Assembly (NCBI GenBank): GCA_945910005.1
Contig: OX246745.1
Location: forward strand, 8,534,765-8,598,764
Source: Isoperla grammatica
Lineage: Eukaryota > Arthropoda > Insecta > Plecoptera > Perlodidae
Reading direction: 5' to 3'
Length of the DNA stretch: 64,000 nucleotides
The position numbers were made by a program, and so were the translations under genes. Below, in pieces: positions 46,297 through 59,710 of this stretch. The notes below the pieces were generated by a model. That model was not told the DNA's origin and did not search any database. It saw only the letters and a list, made by a program, of their open reading frames with translations. The stretch's first letter is position 1. Each line of letters begins with the position of its first letter.

Positions 46297-46370
46297 TGGC
46301 GTATGAAGTAGCGTCGTCGGTTACCATGCTTGAGGTCTGGGGTTCGAGACCCGTCACCATCACTCTTTTT
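46297..46370 (+). ncRNA. tRNA-like module 1 (representative of each satellite monomer)
   Basis: TGGCGTATGAAG (A-box-like) lies 44 bases before an exact B-box match GGTTCGAGACC (46341-46351), and TTTTT follows at 46366-46370, as in a type 2 RNA polymerase III unit. GGTCT/AGACC can pair as an arm around the TTCG. Equivalent modules occur in every monomer (e.g. B boxes at 44680, 48000, 49665). No complete cloverleaf or anticodon arm is convincing, so SINE-like and not a tRNA gene. Transcription is inferred only. Confidence 0.4.
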
Positions 46371-46747
46371 ATTCATCCATTTTCACACAGTTATATCAAT
46401 ACATCAACGTGAATGAACACGGTTTATTTTTTAACCGTCAAACGGCTCGTTGTTTCCACAAACGATTTACGGTTTCGCGATCAACCAATCAATCAATATA
46501 CGATCTGATGATAAAAACTCCAAAAATTGAAAACAAAATTGAAGGCGTTTTTTTCTCAATTTTCGTAGTTTTTATTTTCAGATCGTATTCTTGGATATTT
46601 TTTAAATCCAATAAGACCCTCTGTTCGTAAATCCATCTATGTTAGGTGATAGAATTACAATAAGAATGAATCGAGATACATACATGCATTCATTGAGAGC
46701 AGTACAATTTGTACCAGTCTAAGCGCTCCAACTTCCATCCTGTGGCG

Positions 46748-46823
46748 TGGCGTAGGCAGTAGCGGCGCCGACTAGTGTTTTCGCGGTCTGGGGTTCGAGA
46801 CCCGTTACCGGCAAACTTTTTTT
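46748..46823 (+). ncRNA. tRNA-like module 2 (representative of each satellite monomer)
   Basis: TGGCGTAGGCAG (close to the A-box consensus) at 46748-46759, B box GGTTCGAGACC at 46792-46802 and a seven-T run at 46817-46823. It is related to module 1 (same TCTGGGGTTCGAGACCCGT core), indicating that the monomer arose from a dimerised repeat. Other copies have B boxes at 45131, 48457 and so on. Confidence 0.4.
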
Positions 46824-49800
46824 CTTCCATATTCAGAGCAGAATAGTTGAGAAGGGTTTACTAAGAGGAAATTTTTTTTTCAAGCGCTCGTAGCTAAAAA
46901 ACGGGTAGTCCAAATTTGTTTTTTTATTTTTTTTATTTTTTTTGCATTAATTATCTAGACATCCTGAAAACGAAAATATGCTGGGGGTCATACTTACAGA
47001 GATACAGGCGCCCAAAATTTCAAATTTTGTCTCAGAAGAGCACAATCGGAGAATTTTGAAATTTTTGATTTTTGTTATTTTTTCAAAAATACTAAACATA
47101 TCAAGAGAGCGATTAATAAGAAGGAATTGACAACCAAAAAATTCTATCTCAAACCGTTCACCCGTAAAAAAATAAAAACCTCAAAAAATCTACTATTTTG
47201 GTTACCTGAAGTTGGCGTCGCCTCACCACGACCTGTGCAAACCGACGCTACCGACGCTCATACTACGTCACCAAGGATTCTTACTGACCTTAAGTTCGAC
47301 GAATCGACTAACTAGGTACCACCGTTCATCCACAATCGGTACCGAAAGTGGAACTTGACGAGAAAACCTTTGAAATTTAGCGACGCCTGACGTCGTTCAC
47401 AACAAATAAAGGTACACGTTGATTTTTTTCAAAGTAGAAAATTATCAGTTCTACCTAGAATATTAACTTCAAGATCTCCCAAGTAAACAACATAGCTGTA
47501 AAAAATTAAAAACTCAAAAACGCAGTGTATTTTAGCACGTTTTTGACACTGCGTAGCGTCACGGATTAAAGGGTTAAGACAATAATGTCTACACTTTCTG
47601 CATTGTCCATTCTCAGTGTACTTTTTGGACATGTTTTGGTTTGCCAATGATTCATGGTAAGCCAAGGAAACATGTTTTAATGTTGGCAGTTCAGTGATGT
47701 TCCCAACGTGAATTTACTAAAACTGAGTTTTCTGTAAATAAGTATCAGGAGCTCAGACGGCTATAGGAGGTTATGATATTAGAATGAACCAAGTCTTGAA
47801 AGTCCCAAAACTGTGTTTTCTGTACATGTGTATCAGGCATTCAGGAGGCTATAGGAGGTTATGATATAAACTATCTGAATACCCCAAACAATGCACAACA
47901 TTGAGAGCAGTATATCTTGTACCTGTGTAAGCGGTAGAAGTAATATCGTGTGCTATGGCGTATGAAGTAGCGTCGTCGGTTACCATGCTTGAGGTCTGGG
48001 GTTCGAGACCCGTCACCACCACTCTTTTTATTCATCCATATTCACACAGTTTTATCAATACATCAACGTGAATGAACACGGTTTATTTTTTAACCGTCAA
48101 ACGGCTCGTTGTCTCCACAAACGATTTACGGTTTCGCGATCAACCAATCAATCAATATACGATCTGATGATAAAAACTCCAAAAATTAAACACAAAATTG
48201 AAGGCGTTTTTTTCTCAATTTTCGTAGTTTTTATTTTCAGTTTGTATTCTTGGATATTTGATATTTTTTAAATCCAATAAGACCCTCTGTTCGTAAATCC
48301 ATCTATGTTAGGTGTTAGAATTACAAGAAGAATGAATCGAGATACATACATGCATTCATTGTGAGCAGTACAATTTGTACCAGTCTAAGCGCTCCAACTT
48401 CCATCCTGTGGCGTGGCGTAGGCAGTTGCGGCGCCGACTAGTGTTTTCGCGGTCTGGGGTTCGAGACCCGTTACCGGCAAACTTTTTTTCTTCCATATTC
48501 AGAGCAGAATAGTTGAGAAGGGTTTACTAAGAGGAAATGTTTTTTTCAAGCGCTCGTAGCTAAAAAACGGGTAGTCCAAATTTGTTTTTTTATTTTTTTT
48601 ATTTTTTTTGCGTTAATTATCTAGACATCCTGAAAACGAAAATATGCTGGGGGTCATACTTACAGAGATACAGGCGCCCAAAATTTCAAATTTTGTTTTA
48701 GAAGAGCACAATCGGAGAATTTTGAAATTTTTGATTTTTGTTATTTTTTCAAAAATACCAAACAAATCAAGAGAGCGATTAATAAGAAGGAATTGACAAC
48801 CAAAAAATTCTATCTCAAACCGTTCACCCGTAAAAAAATAAAAACCTCAAAAATCTACTATTTTGGTTACCTGAAGTTGGTGTCGCCTCACCACGACCTG
48901 TGCAAACCGACGCTACCGACGCTCATACTACGTCACCAAGGATTCTTACTGACCTTAAGTTCGACGCTTCGACTAACTAGGTACCACCGTTCATCCACAA
49001 TCGGTACCGAAAGTGGAACTTGACGAGAAAACCTTTGAAATTTCGGCGACGCCTGACGTCGTTCACAACAAATAAAGGTACACGTTGATTTTTTTCAAAG
49101 TAGAAAATTATCAGTTCTACCTTGAATATTAACTTCAAGATCTCCCAAGTACACAACATAGCTGTAAAAAATTAAAAACTCAAAAACGCAGTGTATTTTA
49201 GCACGTTTTTGACACTGCGTAGCGTCACGGATTAAAGGGTTAAGACAATAATGTCTACACTTTCTGCATTGTCCATTCTCAGTGTACTTTTTGGACATGT
49301 TTTGGTTTGCCAATGATTCATGGTTAGCCCAGGAAACATGTTTTAATGTTGGCAGTTCAGTGATGTTCCCAACGTGAATTTACTAAAACTGAGTTTTCTG
49401 TAAATAAGTATCAGGAGCTCAGACGGCTATAGGAAGTTATGATATTAGAATGAACCAAGTCATGAAAGTCCCAAAACGGTGTTTTCTGTACATGTGTATC
49501 AGGCATTCAGGAGGCTATAGGAGGTTATGATATAAGCTATCTGAATACCCCAAACAATGCACAACATTGAGAGCACTATGTCTTGTACCTGTGTAAGCGG
49601 TAGAAGTATTATCGTGTGCTATGGCGTATGAAGTAGCGTCGTCGGTTACCATGCTTGAGGTCTGGGGTTCGAGACCCGTCACCATCACTCTTTTTATTCA
49701 TCCATTTTCACACAGTTATATCAATACATCAACGTGAATGAACACGGTTTATTTTTTAACCGTCAAACGGCTCGTTGTTTCCACAAACGATTTACGGTTT

Positions 49801-52800
49801 CGCGATCAACCAATCAATCAATATACGATCTGATGATAAAAACTCCAAAAATTGAAAACAAAATTGAAGGCGTTTTTTTCTCAATTTTCGTAGTTTTTAT
49901 TTTCAGATCGTATTCTTGGATATTTTTTAAATCCAATAAGACCCTCTGTTCGTAAATCCATCTATGTTAGGTGATAGAATTACAATAAGAATGAATCGAG
50001 ATACATACATGCATTCATTGAGAGCAGTACAATTTGTACCAGTCTAAGCGCTCCAACTTCCATCCTGTGGCGTGGCGTAGGCAGTAGCGGCGCCGACTAG
50101 TGTTTTCGCGGTCTGGGGTTCGAGACCCGTTACCGGCAAACTTTTTTTCTTCCATATTCAGAGCAGAATAGTTGAGAAGGGTTTACTAAGAGGAAATTTT
50201 TTTTTCAAGCGCTCGTAGCTAAAAAACGGGTAGTCCAAATTTGTTTTTTTATTTTTTTTATTTTTTTTGCATTAATTATCTAGACATCCTGAAAACGAAA
50301 ATATGCTGGGGGTCATACTTACAGAGATACAGGCGCCCAAAATTTCAAATTTTGTCTCAGAAGAGCACAATCGGAGAATTTTGAAATTTTTGATTTTTGT
50401 TATTTTTTCAAAAATACTAAACATATCAAGAGAGCGATTAATAAGAAGGAATTGACAACCAAAAAATTCTATCTCAAACCGTTCACCCGTAAAAAAATAA
50501 AAACCTCAAAAAATCTACTATTTTGGTTACCTGAAGTTGGCGTCGCCTCACCACGACCTGTGCAAACCGACGCTACCGACGCTCATACTACGTCACCAAG
50601 GATTCTTACTGACCTTAAGTTCGACGAATCGACTAACTAGGTACCACCGTTCATCCACAATCGGTACCGAAAGTGGAACTTGACGAGAAAACCTTTGAAA
50701 TTTCGGCGACGCCTGACGTCGTTCACAACAAATAAAGGTACACGTTGATTTTTTTCAAAGTAGAAAATTATCAGTTCTACCTAGAATATTAACTTCAAGA
50801 TCTCCCAAGTAAACAACATAGCTGTAAAAAATTAAAAACTCAAAAACGCAGTGTATTTTAGCACGTTTTTGACACTGCGTAGCGTCACGGATTAAAGGGT
50901 TAAGACAATAATGTCTACACTTTCTGCATTGTCCATTCTCAGTGTACTTTTTGGACATGTTTTGGTTTGCCAATGATTCATGGTAAGCCAAGGAAACATG
51001 TTTTAATGTTGGCAGTTCAGTGATGTTCCCAACGTGAATTTACTAAAACTGAGTTTTCTGTAAATAAGTATCAGGAGCTCAGACGGCTATAGGAGGTTAT
51101 GATATTAGAATGAACCAAGTCTTGAAAGTCCCAAAACTGTGTTTTCTGTACATGTGTATCAGGCATTCAGGAGGCTATAGGAGGTTATGATATAAACTAT
51201 CTGAATACCCCAAACAATGCACAACATTGAGAGCAGTATATCTTGTACCTGTGTAAGCGGTAGAAGTAATATCGTGTGCTATGGCGTATGAAGTAGCGTC
51301 GTCGGTTACCATGCTTGAGGTCTGGGGTTCGAGACCCGTCACCACCACTCTTTTTATTCATCCATATTCACACAGTTTTATCAATACATCAACGTGAATG
51401 AACACGGTTTATTTTTTAACCGTCAAACGGCTCGTTGTCTCCACAAACGATTTACGGTTTCGCGATCAACCAATCAATCAATATACGATCTGATGATAAA
51501 AACTCCAAAAATTAAACACAAAATTGAAGGCGTTTTTTTCTCAATTTTCGTAGTTTTTATTTTCAGTTTGTATTCTTGGATATTTGATATTTTTTAAATC
51601 CAATAAGACCCTCTGTTCGTAAATCCATCTATGTTAGGTGTTAGAATTACAAGAAGAATGAATCGAGATACATACATGCATTCATTGTGAGCAGTACAAT
51701 TTGTACCAGTCTAAGCGCTCCAACTTCCATCCTGTGGCGTGGCGTAGGCAGTTGCGGCGCCGACTAGTGTTTTCGCGGTCTGGGGTTCGAGACCCGTTAC
51801 CGTCAAACTTTTTTTCTTCCATATTCAGAGCAGAATAGTTGAGAAGGGTTTACTAAGAGGAAATGTTTTTTTCAAGCGCTCGTAGCTAAAAAACGGGTAG
51901 TCCAAATTTGTTTTTTTATTTTTTTTATTTTTTTTGCGTTAATTATCTAGACATCCTGAAAACGAAAATATGCTGGGGGTCATACTTACAGAGATACAGG
52001 CGCCCAAAATTTCAAATTTTGTCTCAGAAGAGCACAATCGGAGAATTTTGAAATTTTTGATTTTTGTTATTTTTTCAAAAATACCAAACAAATCAAGAGA
52101 GCGATTAATAAGAAGGAATTGACAACCAAAAAATTCTATCTCAAACCGTTCACCCGTAAAAAAATAAAAACCTCAAAAATCTACTATTTTGGTTACCTGA
52201 AGTTGGTGTCGCCTCACCACGACCTGTGCAAACCGACGCTACCGACGCTCATACTACGTCACCAAGGATTCTTACTGACCTTAAGTTCGACGCTTCGACT
52301 AACTAGGTACCACCGTTCATCCACAATCGGTACCGAAAGTGGAACTTGACGAGAAAACCTTTGAAATTTCGGCGACGCCTGACGTCGTTCACAACAAATA
52401 AAGGTACACGTTGATTTTTTTCAAAGTAGAAAATTATCAGTTCTACCTTGAATATTAACTTCAAGATCTCCCAAGTACACAACATAGCTGTAAAAAATTA
52501 AAAACTCAAAAACGCAGTGTATTTTAGCACGTTTTTGACACTGCGTAGCGTCACGGATTAAAGGGTTAAGACAATAATGTCTACACTTTCTGCATTGTCC
52601 ATTCTCAGTGTACTTTTTGGACATGTTTTGGTTTGCCAATGATTCATGGTTAGCCCAGGAAACATGTTTTAATGTTGGCAGTTCAGTGATGTTCCCAACG
52701 TGAATTTACTAAAACTGAGTTTTCTGTAAATAAGTATCAGGAGCTCAGGCGGCTATAGGAGGTTATGATATTAGAATGAACCAAGTCTTGAAAGTCCTAA

Positions 52801-55800
52801 AACTGTGTTTTCTGTACATGTGTATCAGGCATTCAGGAGGCTATAGGAGGTTATGATATAAGCTATCTGAATACCCCAAACAATGCACAACATTGAGAGC
52901 AGTATGTCTTGTACCTGTGTAAGCGATAGAAGTATTATCGTGAGCTATGGCGTATGAAGTAGCGTCGTCGGTTACCATGCTTGAGGTCTGGGGTTCGAGA
53001 CCCGTCACCACCACTCTTTTTATTCATCCATATTCACACAGTTATATCAATACATCAACGTGAATGAACACGGTTTATTTTTTAACCGTCAAACGGCTCG
53101 TTGTCTCCACAAACGATTTACGGTTTCGCGATCAACCAATCAATTAATATACGATCTGATGATAAAAACTCCAAAAATGGAAAACAAAATTGAAGGCGTT
53201 TTTTTCTCAATTTTCGTAGTTTTTATTTTCAGATTGTATTCTTGGATATTTTTTAAATCCAATAAGACCCTCTGTTCGTAAATCCATCTATGTTAGGTGT
53301 TAGAATTACAATAAGAATGAATCGAGATACATACATGCATTCATTGAGAGCAGTACAATTTGTACCAGTCTAAGCGCTCCAACTTCCATCCTGTGGCGTG
53401 GCGTAGGCAGTTGCGGCACCGACTAGTGTTTTCGCGGTCTGGGGTTCGAGACCCGTTACCGGCAAACTTTTTTTCTTCCATATTCAGAGCAGAATAGTTG
53501 AGAAGGGTTTACTAAGAGGAAATGTTTTTTCAAGCGCTCGTAGCTAAAAAACGGGTAGTCCAAATTTGTTTTTTTATTTTTTTTATTTTTTTTGCGTTAA
53601 TTATCTAGACATCCAGAAAACGAAAATATGCTGGGGGTCATACTTACAGAGATACAGGCGCCCAAAATTTCAAATTTTGTCTCAGAAGAGCACAATCGGA
53701 GAATTTTGAAATTTTTGATTTTTGTTATTTTTTCAAAAATACCAAACATTTCAAGAGAGCGATTAATAAGAAGGAATTGACAACCAAAAAATTCTATCTC
53801 AAACCGTTCACCCGTAAAAAAATAAAAACCTCAAAAAATCTACTATTTTGGTTACCTGAAGTTGGCGTCGCCTCACCACGACCTGTGCAAACCGACGCTA
53901 CCGACGCTCATACTACGTCACCAAGGATTCTTACTGACCTTAAGTTCGACGCTTCGACTAACTAGGTACCACCGTTCATCCACAATCGGTACCGAAAGTG
54001 GAACTTGACGAGAAAACCTTTGAAATTTCGGCGACGCCTGACGTCGTTCACAACAAATAAAGGTACACGTTGATTTTTTTCAAAGTAGAAAATTATCAGT
54101 TCTACCTAGAATATTAACTTCAAGATCTCCCAAGTAAACAACATAGCTGTAAAAAATTAAAAACTCAAAAACGCAGTGTATTTTAGCACGTTTTTGACAC
54201 TGCGTAGCGTCACGGATTAAAGGGTTAAGACAATAATGTCTACACTTTCTGCATTGTCCATTCTCAGTGTACTTTTTGGACATGTTTTGGTTTGCCAATG
54301 ATTCATGGTTAGCCCAGGAAACATGTTTTAATGTTGGCAGTTCAGTGATGTTCCCAACGTGAATTTACTAAAACTGAGTTTTCTGTAAATAAGTATCAGG
54401 AGCTCAGATGGCTATAGGAGGTTATGATATTAGAATGAACCAAGTCTTGAAAGTCCCAAAACTGTGTTTTCTGTACATGTGTATCAGGCATTCAGGAGGC
54501 TATAGGAGGTTATGATATAAGCTATCTGAATACCCCAAACAATGCACAACATTAAGAGCAGTATGTCTTGTACCTGTGTAAGCGGTAGAAGTAATATCGT
54601 GTGCTATGGCGTATGAAGTAGCGTCGTCGGTTACCATGCTTGAGGTCTGGGGTTCGAGACCCGTCACCACCACTCTTTTTATTCATCCATATTCACACAG
54701 TTATATCAATACATCAACGTGAATGAACACGGTTTATTTTTTAACCGTCAAACGGCTCGTTGTCTCCACAAACGATTTACGGTTTCGCGATCAACCAATC
54801 AATCAATATACGATCTGATGATAAAAACTCCAAAAATTAAAAACAAAATTGAAGGCGTTTTTTTCTCAATTTTCGTAGTTTTTATTTTCAGTTTGTATTC
54901 TTGGATATTTGATATTTTTTAAATCCAATAAGACCCTCTGTTCGTAAATCTTTCTATGTTAGGTGTTAGAATTACAATAAGAATGAATCGAGATACATAC
55001 ATGCATTCATTGAGAGCAGTACAATTTGTACCAGTCTAAGCGCTCCAACTTCCATCCTGTGGCGTGGCGTAGGCAGTTGCGGCGCCGACTAGTGTTTTCG
55101 CGGTCTGGGGTTCGAGACCCGTTACCGGCAAACTTTTTTTCTTCCATATTCAGAGCAGAATAGTTGAGAAGGGTTTACTAAGAGGAAATGTTTTTTTCAA
55201 GCGCTCGTAGCTAAAAAACGGGTAGTCCAAATTTGTTTTTTTATTTTTTTTATTTTTTTTGCGTTAATTATCTAGACATCCTGAAAACGAAAATATGCTG
55301 GGGGTCATACTTACAGAGATACAGGCGCCCAAAATTTCAAATTTTGTCTCAGAAGAGCACAATCGGAGAATTTTGAAATTTTTGATTTTTGTTATTTTTT
55401 CAAAAATACCAAACATATCAAGAGAGCGATTAATAAGAAGGAATTGACAACCAAAAAATTCTATCTCAAACCGTTCACCCGTAAAAAAATAAAAACCTCA
55501 AAAATCTACTATTTTGGTTACCTGAAGTTGGTGTCGCCTCACCACGACCTGTGCAAACCGACGCTACCGACGCTCATACTAAGTCACCAAGGATTCTTAC
55601 TGACCTTAAGTTCGACGCTTCGACTAACTAGGTACCACCGTTCATCCACAATCGGTACCGAAAGTGGAACTTGACGAGAAAACCTTTGAAATTTCGGCGA
55701 CGCCTGACGTCGTTCACAACAAATATAGGTAAACGTTGATTTTTTTCAAAGTAGAAAATTATCAGTTCTACCTTGAATATTAACTTCAAGATCTCCCAAG

Positions 55801-58483
55801 TAAACAACATAGCTGTAAAAAATTAAAAACTCAAAAACGCAGTGTAATTTAGCACGTTTTTGACACTGCGTAGCGTCACGGATTAAAGGGTTAAGACAAT
55901 AATGTCTACACTTTCTGCATTGTCCATTCTCAGTGTACTTTTTGGACATGTTTTGGTTTGCCAATGATTCATGGTTAGCCCAGGAAACATGTTTTAATGT
56001 TGGCAGTTCAGTGATGTTCCCAACGTGAATTTACTAAAACTGAGTTTTCTGTAAATAAGTATCAGGAGCTCAGACGGCTATAGGAGGTTATGATATTAGA
56101 ATGAACCAAGTCATGAAAGTCCCAAAACTGTGTTTTCTGTACATGTGTATCAGGCATTCAGGAGGCTATAGGAGGTTATGATATAAGCTATCTGAATACC
56201 CCAAACAATGCACAACATTGAGAGCAGTATGTCTTGTACCTGTGTAAGCGGTAGAAGTATTATCGTGTGCTATGGCGTATGAAGTAGCGTCGTCGGTTAC
56301 CATGCTTGAGGTCTGGGGTTCGAGACCCGTCACCACCACTCTTTTTATTCATCCATATTCACACAGTTATATCAATACATCAACGTGAATGAACACGGTT
56401 TATTATTTAACCGTCAAACGGCTCGTTGTCTCCACAAACGATTTACGGTTTCGCGATCAACCAATCAATCAATATACGATCTGATGATAAAAACTCCAAA
56501 AATTGAAAACAAAATTGAAGGCGTTTTTTTCTCAATTTTCGTAGTTTTTATTTTCAGATCGTATTCTTGGATATTTTTTAAATCCAATAAGACCCTCTGT
56601 TCGTAAATCCATCTATGTTAGGTGTTAGAATAAGAATGAATCGTGATACATACATACATGCATTCATTGAGAGCAGTACAATTTGTACCAGTCTAAGCGC
56701 TCCAACTTCCATCCTGTGGCGTGGCGTAGGCAGTAGCGGCGCCGACTAGTGTTTTCGCGGTCTGGGGTCCGAGACCCGTTACCGGCAAACTTTTTTTCCT
56801 CCATATTCAGAGCAGAATAGTTGAGAAGGGTTTACTAAAAGGAAATTTTTTTTCCAAGCGCTCGTAGCTAAAAAACGGGTAGTCCAAATTTGTTTTTTTA
56901 TTTTTTTTATTTTTTTTGCGTTAATTATCTAGACATCCTGAAAACGAAAATATGCTGTGGGTCATACTTACAGAGATACAGGCGCCCATATTTTCAAATT
57001 TTGTCTCAGAAGAGCACAATCGGAGAATTTTGAAATTTTTGATTTTTGTTATTTTTCAAAAATACTAAACATATCAAGAGAGCAATTAATAAGAAGAAAT
57101 TGACAACCAAAAAATTCTATCTCAAACCGTTCACCCGTAAAAAAATAAAAACCTCAAAAAATCTACTATTTTGGTTACCTGAAGTTGGCGTCGCCTCACC
57201 ACGACCTGTGCAAACCGACGCTACCGACGCTCATACTACGTCACCAAGGATTCTTACTGACCTTAAGTTCGACGCTTCGACTAACTAGGTACCACCGTTC
57301 ATCCACAATCGGTACCGAAAGTGGAACTTGACTTGAAAATCCATAAAATTACGGCGACGCCTGGCGCCGTTCACAACAAACATAGAGAGACGATGATTTT
57401 TTTTTAAGTAGACAATGTTTTAGATCTACTTTAGGAAGTTAGTTAAAGATCGCCCAAATAAGTAATAAAGCCGTAAAGAATATATATCTAAAAAACAGAG
57501 TGTATTTGAGCATATCTTTGACGACGCGTGGCGTCTCTTGTTAAAGGGTTAAGAATATAATGATTAGAGTTTCTCCATTGGACATTCTTACACTATACAT
57601 GAAACATGTTAATGTTGGCCTTGTATTAACGGTTAGCCGAGGAAACATGTTTTCATGTTGGCGTGATGACGAGCTAACTGAATACAACAAGCTATGCCAT
57701 ACATTGAGACCAGTGTGTTAGCTACCAGTATAAGCGACGCCACTTCCATCGTGTGCAATAGCGTACGCGGTACGGCAGTGGCTACGAATCCTTGAGGTCG
57801 GGGGTTCGAAACCCATTTGCACTATTTTTTTTCCACCTTATTCACACATTTTATATCATTTTTATCTTAATTTGAGGGAGTTTTTATCATCAGATCGTAT
57901 TCTTGGATATGTTTTAAATCCAATGAGACCCTCTGTTAGAAAATCGATTGATATTTGTTAACATGCATACATTGAGAGCCGTGTGTTATCTATACCAGTT
58001 TAAGCGATCCATCTTCTATCGTCTGGCATGGCGTACGCTTTGCGTCGTGGACTAGTGTTTTAGAGGTCCGGGGTCTAAGACCCGCTACCATCAGTCTTTT
58101 TTTGTTCCATATTCAGAGCAACATAGTTGAGAAGGGTTTTCATTTGGGAAATTATATTTTAAGCGCTCGTAGCTAGCAAACGGGTAGTCCAAATTTGCTT
58201 CTGTATTTTTTTTATTCTTTTTTGCCACTCATCTAGACTTTTTTAATAGGAAATTTTGCTGGGGGCCATACCTACAGAGATACAGGCGCCCATTATTTCA
58301 AAATTTCTCACAGAAGATCCAAATCCGAGACTTTTAAATTTTTTTTTATTTTTCTAAATATACGAATAAAATCAAGAGAGAACACGAATACAATTTTCAA
58401 ATGTTTTTTGGGGAAAAACTCGTGCGAGTTATGGTGGACCTATCTTAAAACATGGTTTTGAAATCTGTTGATGGAGAGAAATA

Positions 58484-58639
58484 CAGTAAAACTTCTTTAT
58501 AACGAACTCTTGGGGGCCAGATTATGATTTTGTTATGGAGAACATTACTTTATAAAGATGGTAGCGTAATACGCATGAGACATTTTTGGTCATTTTGCCA
58601 TTTTGTAATAAAAACGTTTGTTATAAAGAAGTTTCTCTG
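58484..58639. mobile_element. TA-flanked MITE, 156 bp (pogo/mariner-like)
   Basis: TA at 58482-58483 and 58640-58641 brackets CAGTAAAACTTCTTTATAAC and the inverted TTATAAAGAAGTTTCTCTG. TA duplication and CAG ends fit Tc1/mariner-pogo type elements. No coding capacity. Confidence 0.75.
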
Positions 58640-58993
58640 TATGTGAATATTATTCAACACTCAATTATTTCAATCAATAATCGAATGATGACGTAGTGCG
58701 TGGTCGACAAGTAATCAGGTTATGGATAATTGGCGGCAACCGTAGCCATCTGCTAGTTCACATTCAATGACCATATTTATATGTTGCTGCTTACTAAACG
58801 ACTAGCAACAGGTCAATAAAGCACGTGTGATCAAACTTTGGACATTTACAAAGTGATGACTTTTCATGTTATTTCTTATTTCTTTCCTACATGTTTTACT
58901 CTTGAGAGTTTCTTGTTTCATATTTCATCTAGTCAAATTCTATAGTACTTCAAAATAACAATGCCCATAATAACATATTTAATAAATAACAGT
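58640..58993. other. no gene seen; downstream flank of COG3
   Basis: AT-rich spacer between the TA-flanked MITE and the COG3 poly(A) signal. Confidence 0.4.
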
Positions 58994-58999
58994 TTTATT
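58994..58999 (-). terminator. candidate COG3 poly(A) signal
   Basis: Minus-strand AATAAA (plus TTTATT) about 480 bases past the COG3 stop codon; the intervening ~480 bp would be 3'UTR. Confidence 0.4.
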
Positions 59000-59477
59000 A
59001 CAATGACTCGACAATTTTTTCTGCAAAATCCAAATGTACACATACACTCTTATTTACAAAAACACTCAAAGGTGTATTTTTAACAAGCTAAAATTAGAAT
59101 AATTTAATACATCATAAAAGCAGGTGTACTACAGTATAAATAAGGCTCAATCAAGACATACAGTAGCTCTTTTGGTTTAAACTTCAAGGGACCTTGAAAA
59201 TCCCAATTTGAATTACAAAAATTTCGAATTAAAGATTTCTGTAGTGACTTGATCCCTAGCGTGGATTTAATATAAATGAGAATTAACTGAGTTTGAATTA
59301 ACAAAACAAGGGACTACTATTATAGAAGTAGAAATATGAAATACCTGACAGCAAGTTACAGCATGCATGCCATAGGAATATGTATCTTGGTTTAACCCAT
59401 CCGAACAGTCTAGAAGTCTTGAAGATTGAGCCAGTTTGGTTTAAGCTTAAAACATAAGTGTTTGATACTGTAAATAG

Positions 59478-59669
59478 TTAAGTGGCAGCTTCTTCCTCTG
59501 CCACTGGAATGGAAATGGCGCCCGGATTGCCCACGAGAAGGGCAGATGACGAGAGGAGAACGGACTCTTGCTCCTGTGTTGGGCAGCCAATCACAAGTAG
59601 GTCGTCTTCAGTGTAGCCACTGTAGGCAAGGAGACTATGAAGCTGTCCGAACGCAGCTACTATGTTGTT
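59478..59669 (-). CDS. COG3: COG3, last coding exon
   Basis: 63 codons plus TAA. The acceptor TTATTTTAG/AAC gives NNIVAAFGQLHSLLAYSGYT, then EDDLLVIGCP, the standard C-terminus of COG3 (NNI---F---H-LL------ED---I-CP). COG3 is a lobe A subunit of the conserved oligomeric Golgi complex, a peripheral Golgi tether for retrograde vesicles needed for normal glycosylation. The tail AISIPVAEEEAAT is lineage-specific. It joins exon 61055-61357 in phase 0. Confidence 0.9.
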   Translation of the reverse strand, partial: NNIVAAFGQLHSLLAYSGYTEDDLLVIGCPTQEQESVLLSSSALLVGNPGAISIPVAEEEAAT

Positions 59670-59710
59670 CTAAAATAACCATCGGTTATAGGACAGTGCC
59701 TTCCTTAGTA

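Larger units (their letters stand above)
44163..58430. repeat. higher-order satellite array, ~1.66-kb monomer, ~3.325-kb dimer
   Basis: Anchor GGTACCACCG recurs near 45655, 47315, 48980, 50640, 52306, 53966, 55631 and 57291 (spacing alternates 1660 and 1665-1666), with diverged copies at both edges (44163-44700 and 57330-58430). Alternating monomers differ consistently (for example a TTTGATA insertion after ATTCTTGGATA in every second one), and copies two apart are nearly identical, so the amplified unit is a ~3325-bp dimer. Each monomer holds two related halves that share a GAGAGCAGT...GGGGTTCGAGACCCG module, and an internal ~85-bp duplication with GGAGGCTATAGGAGGTTATG. The short open frames repeated in every unit are by-products. 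Confidence 0.92.

Noticed and set aside
44748..57288. Recurring 60-80 codon frames in each satellite unit (both strands)
   Set aside because: They recur because the DNA is tandemly repeated. They lack recognisable domains, change length or ends between monomer types, and shift with indels.
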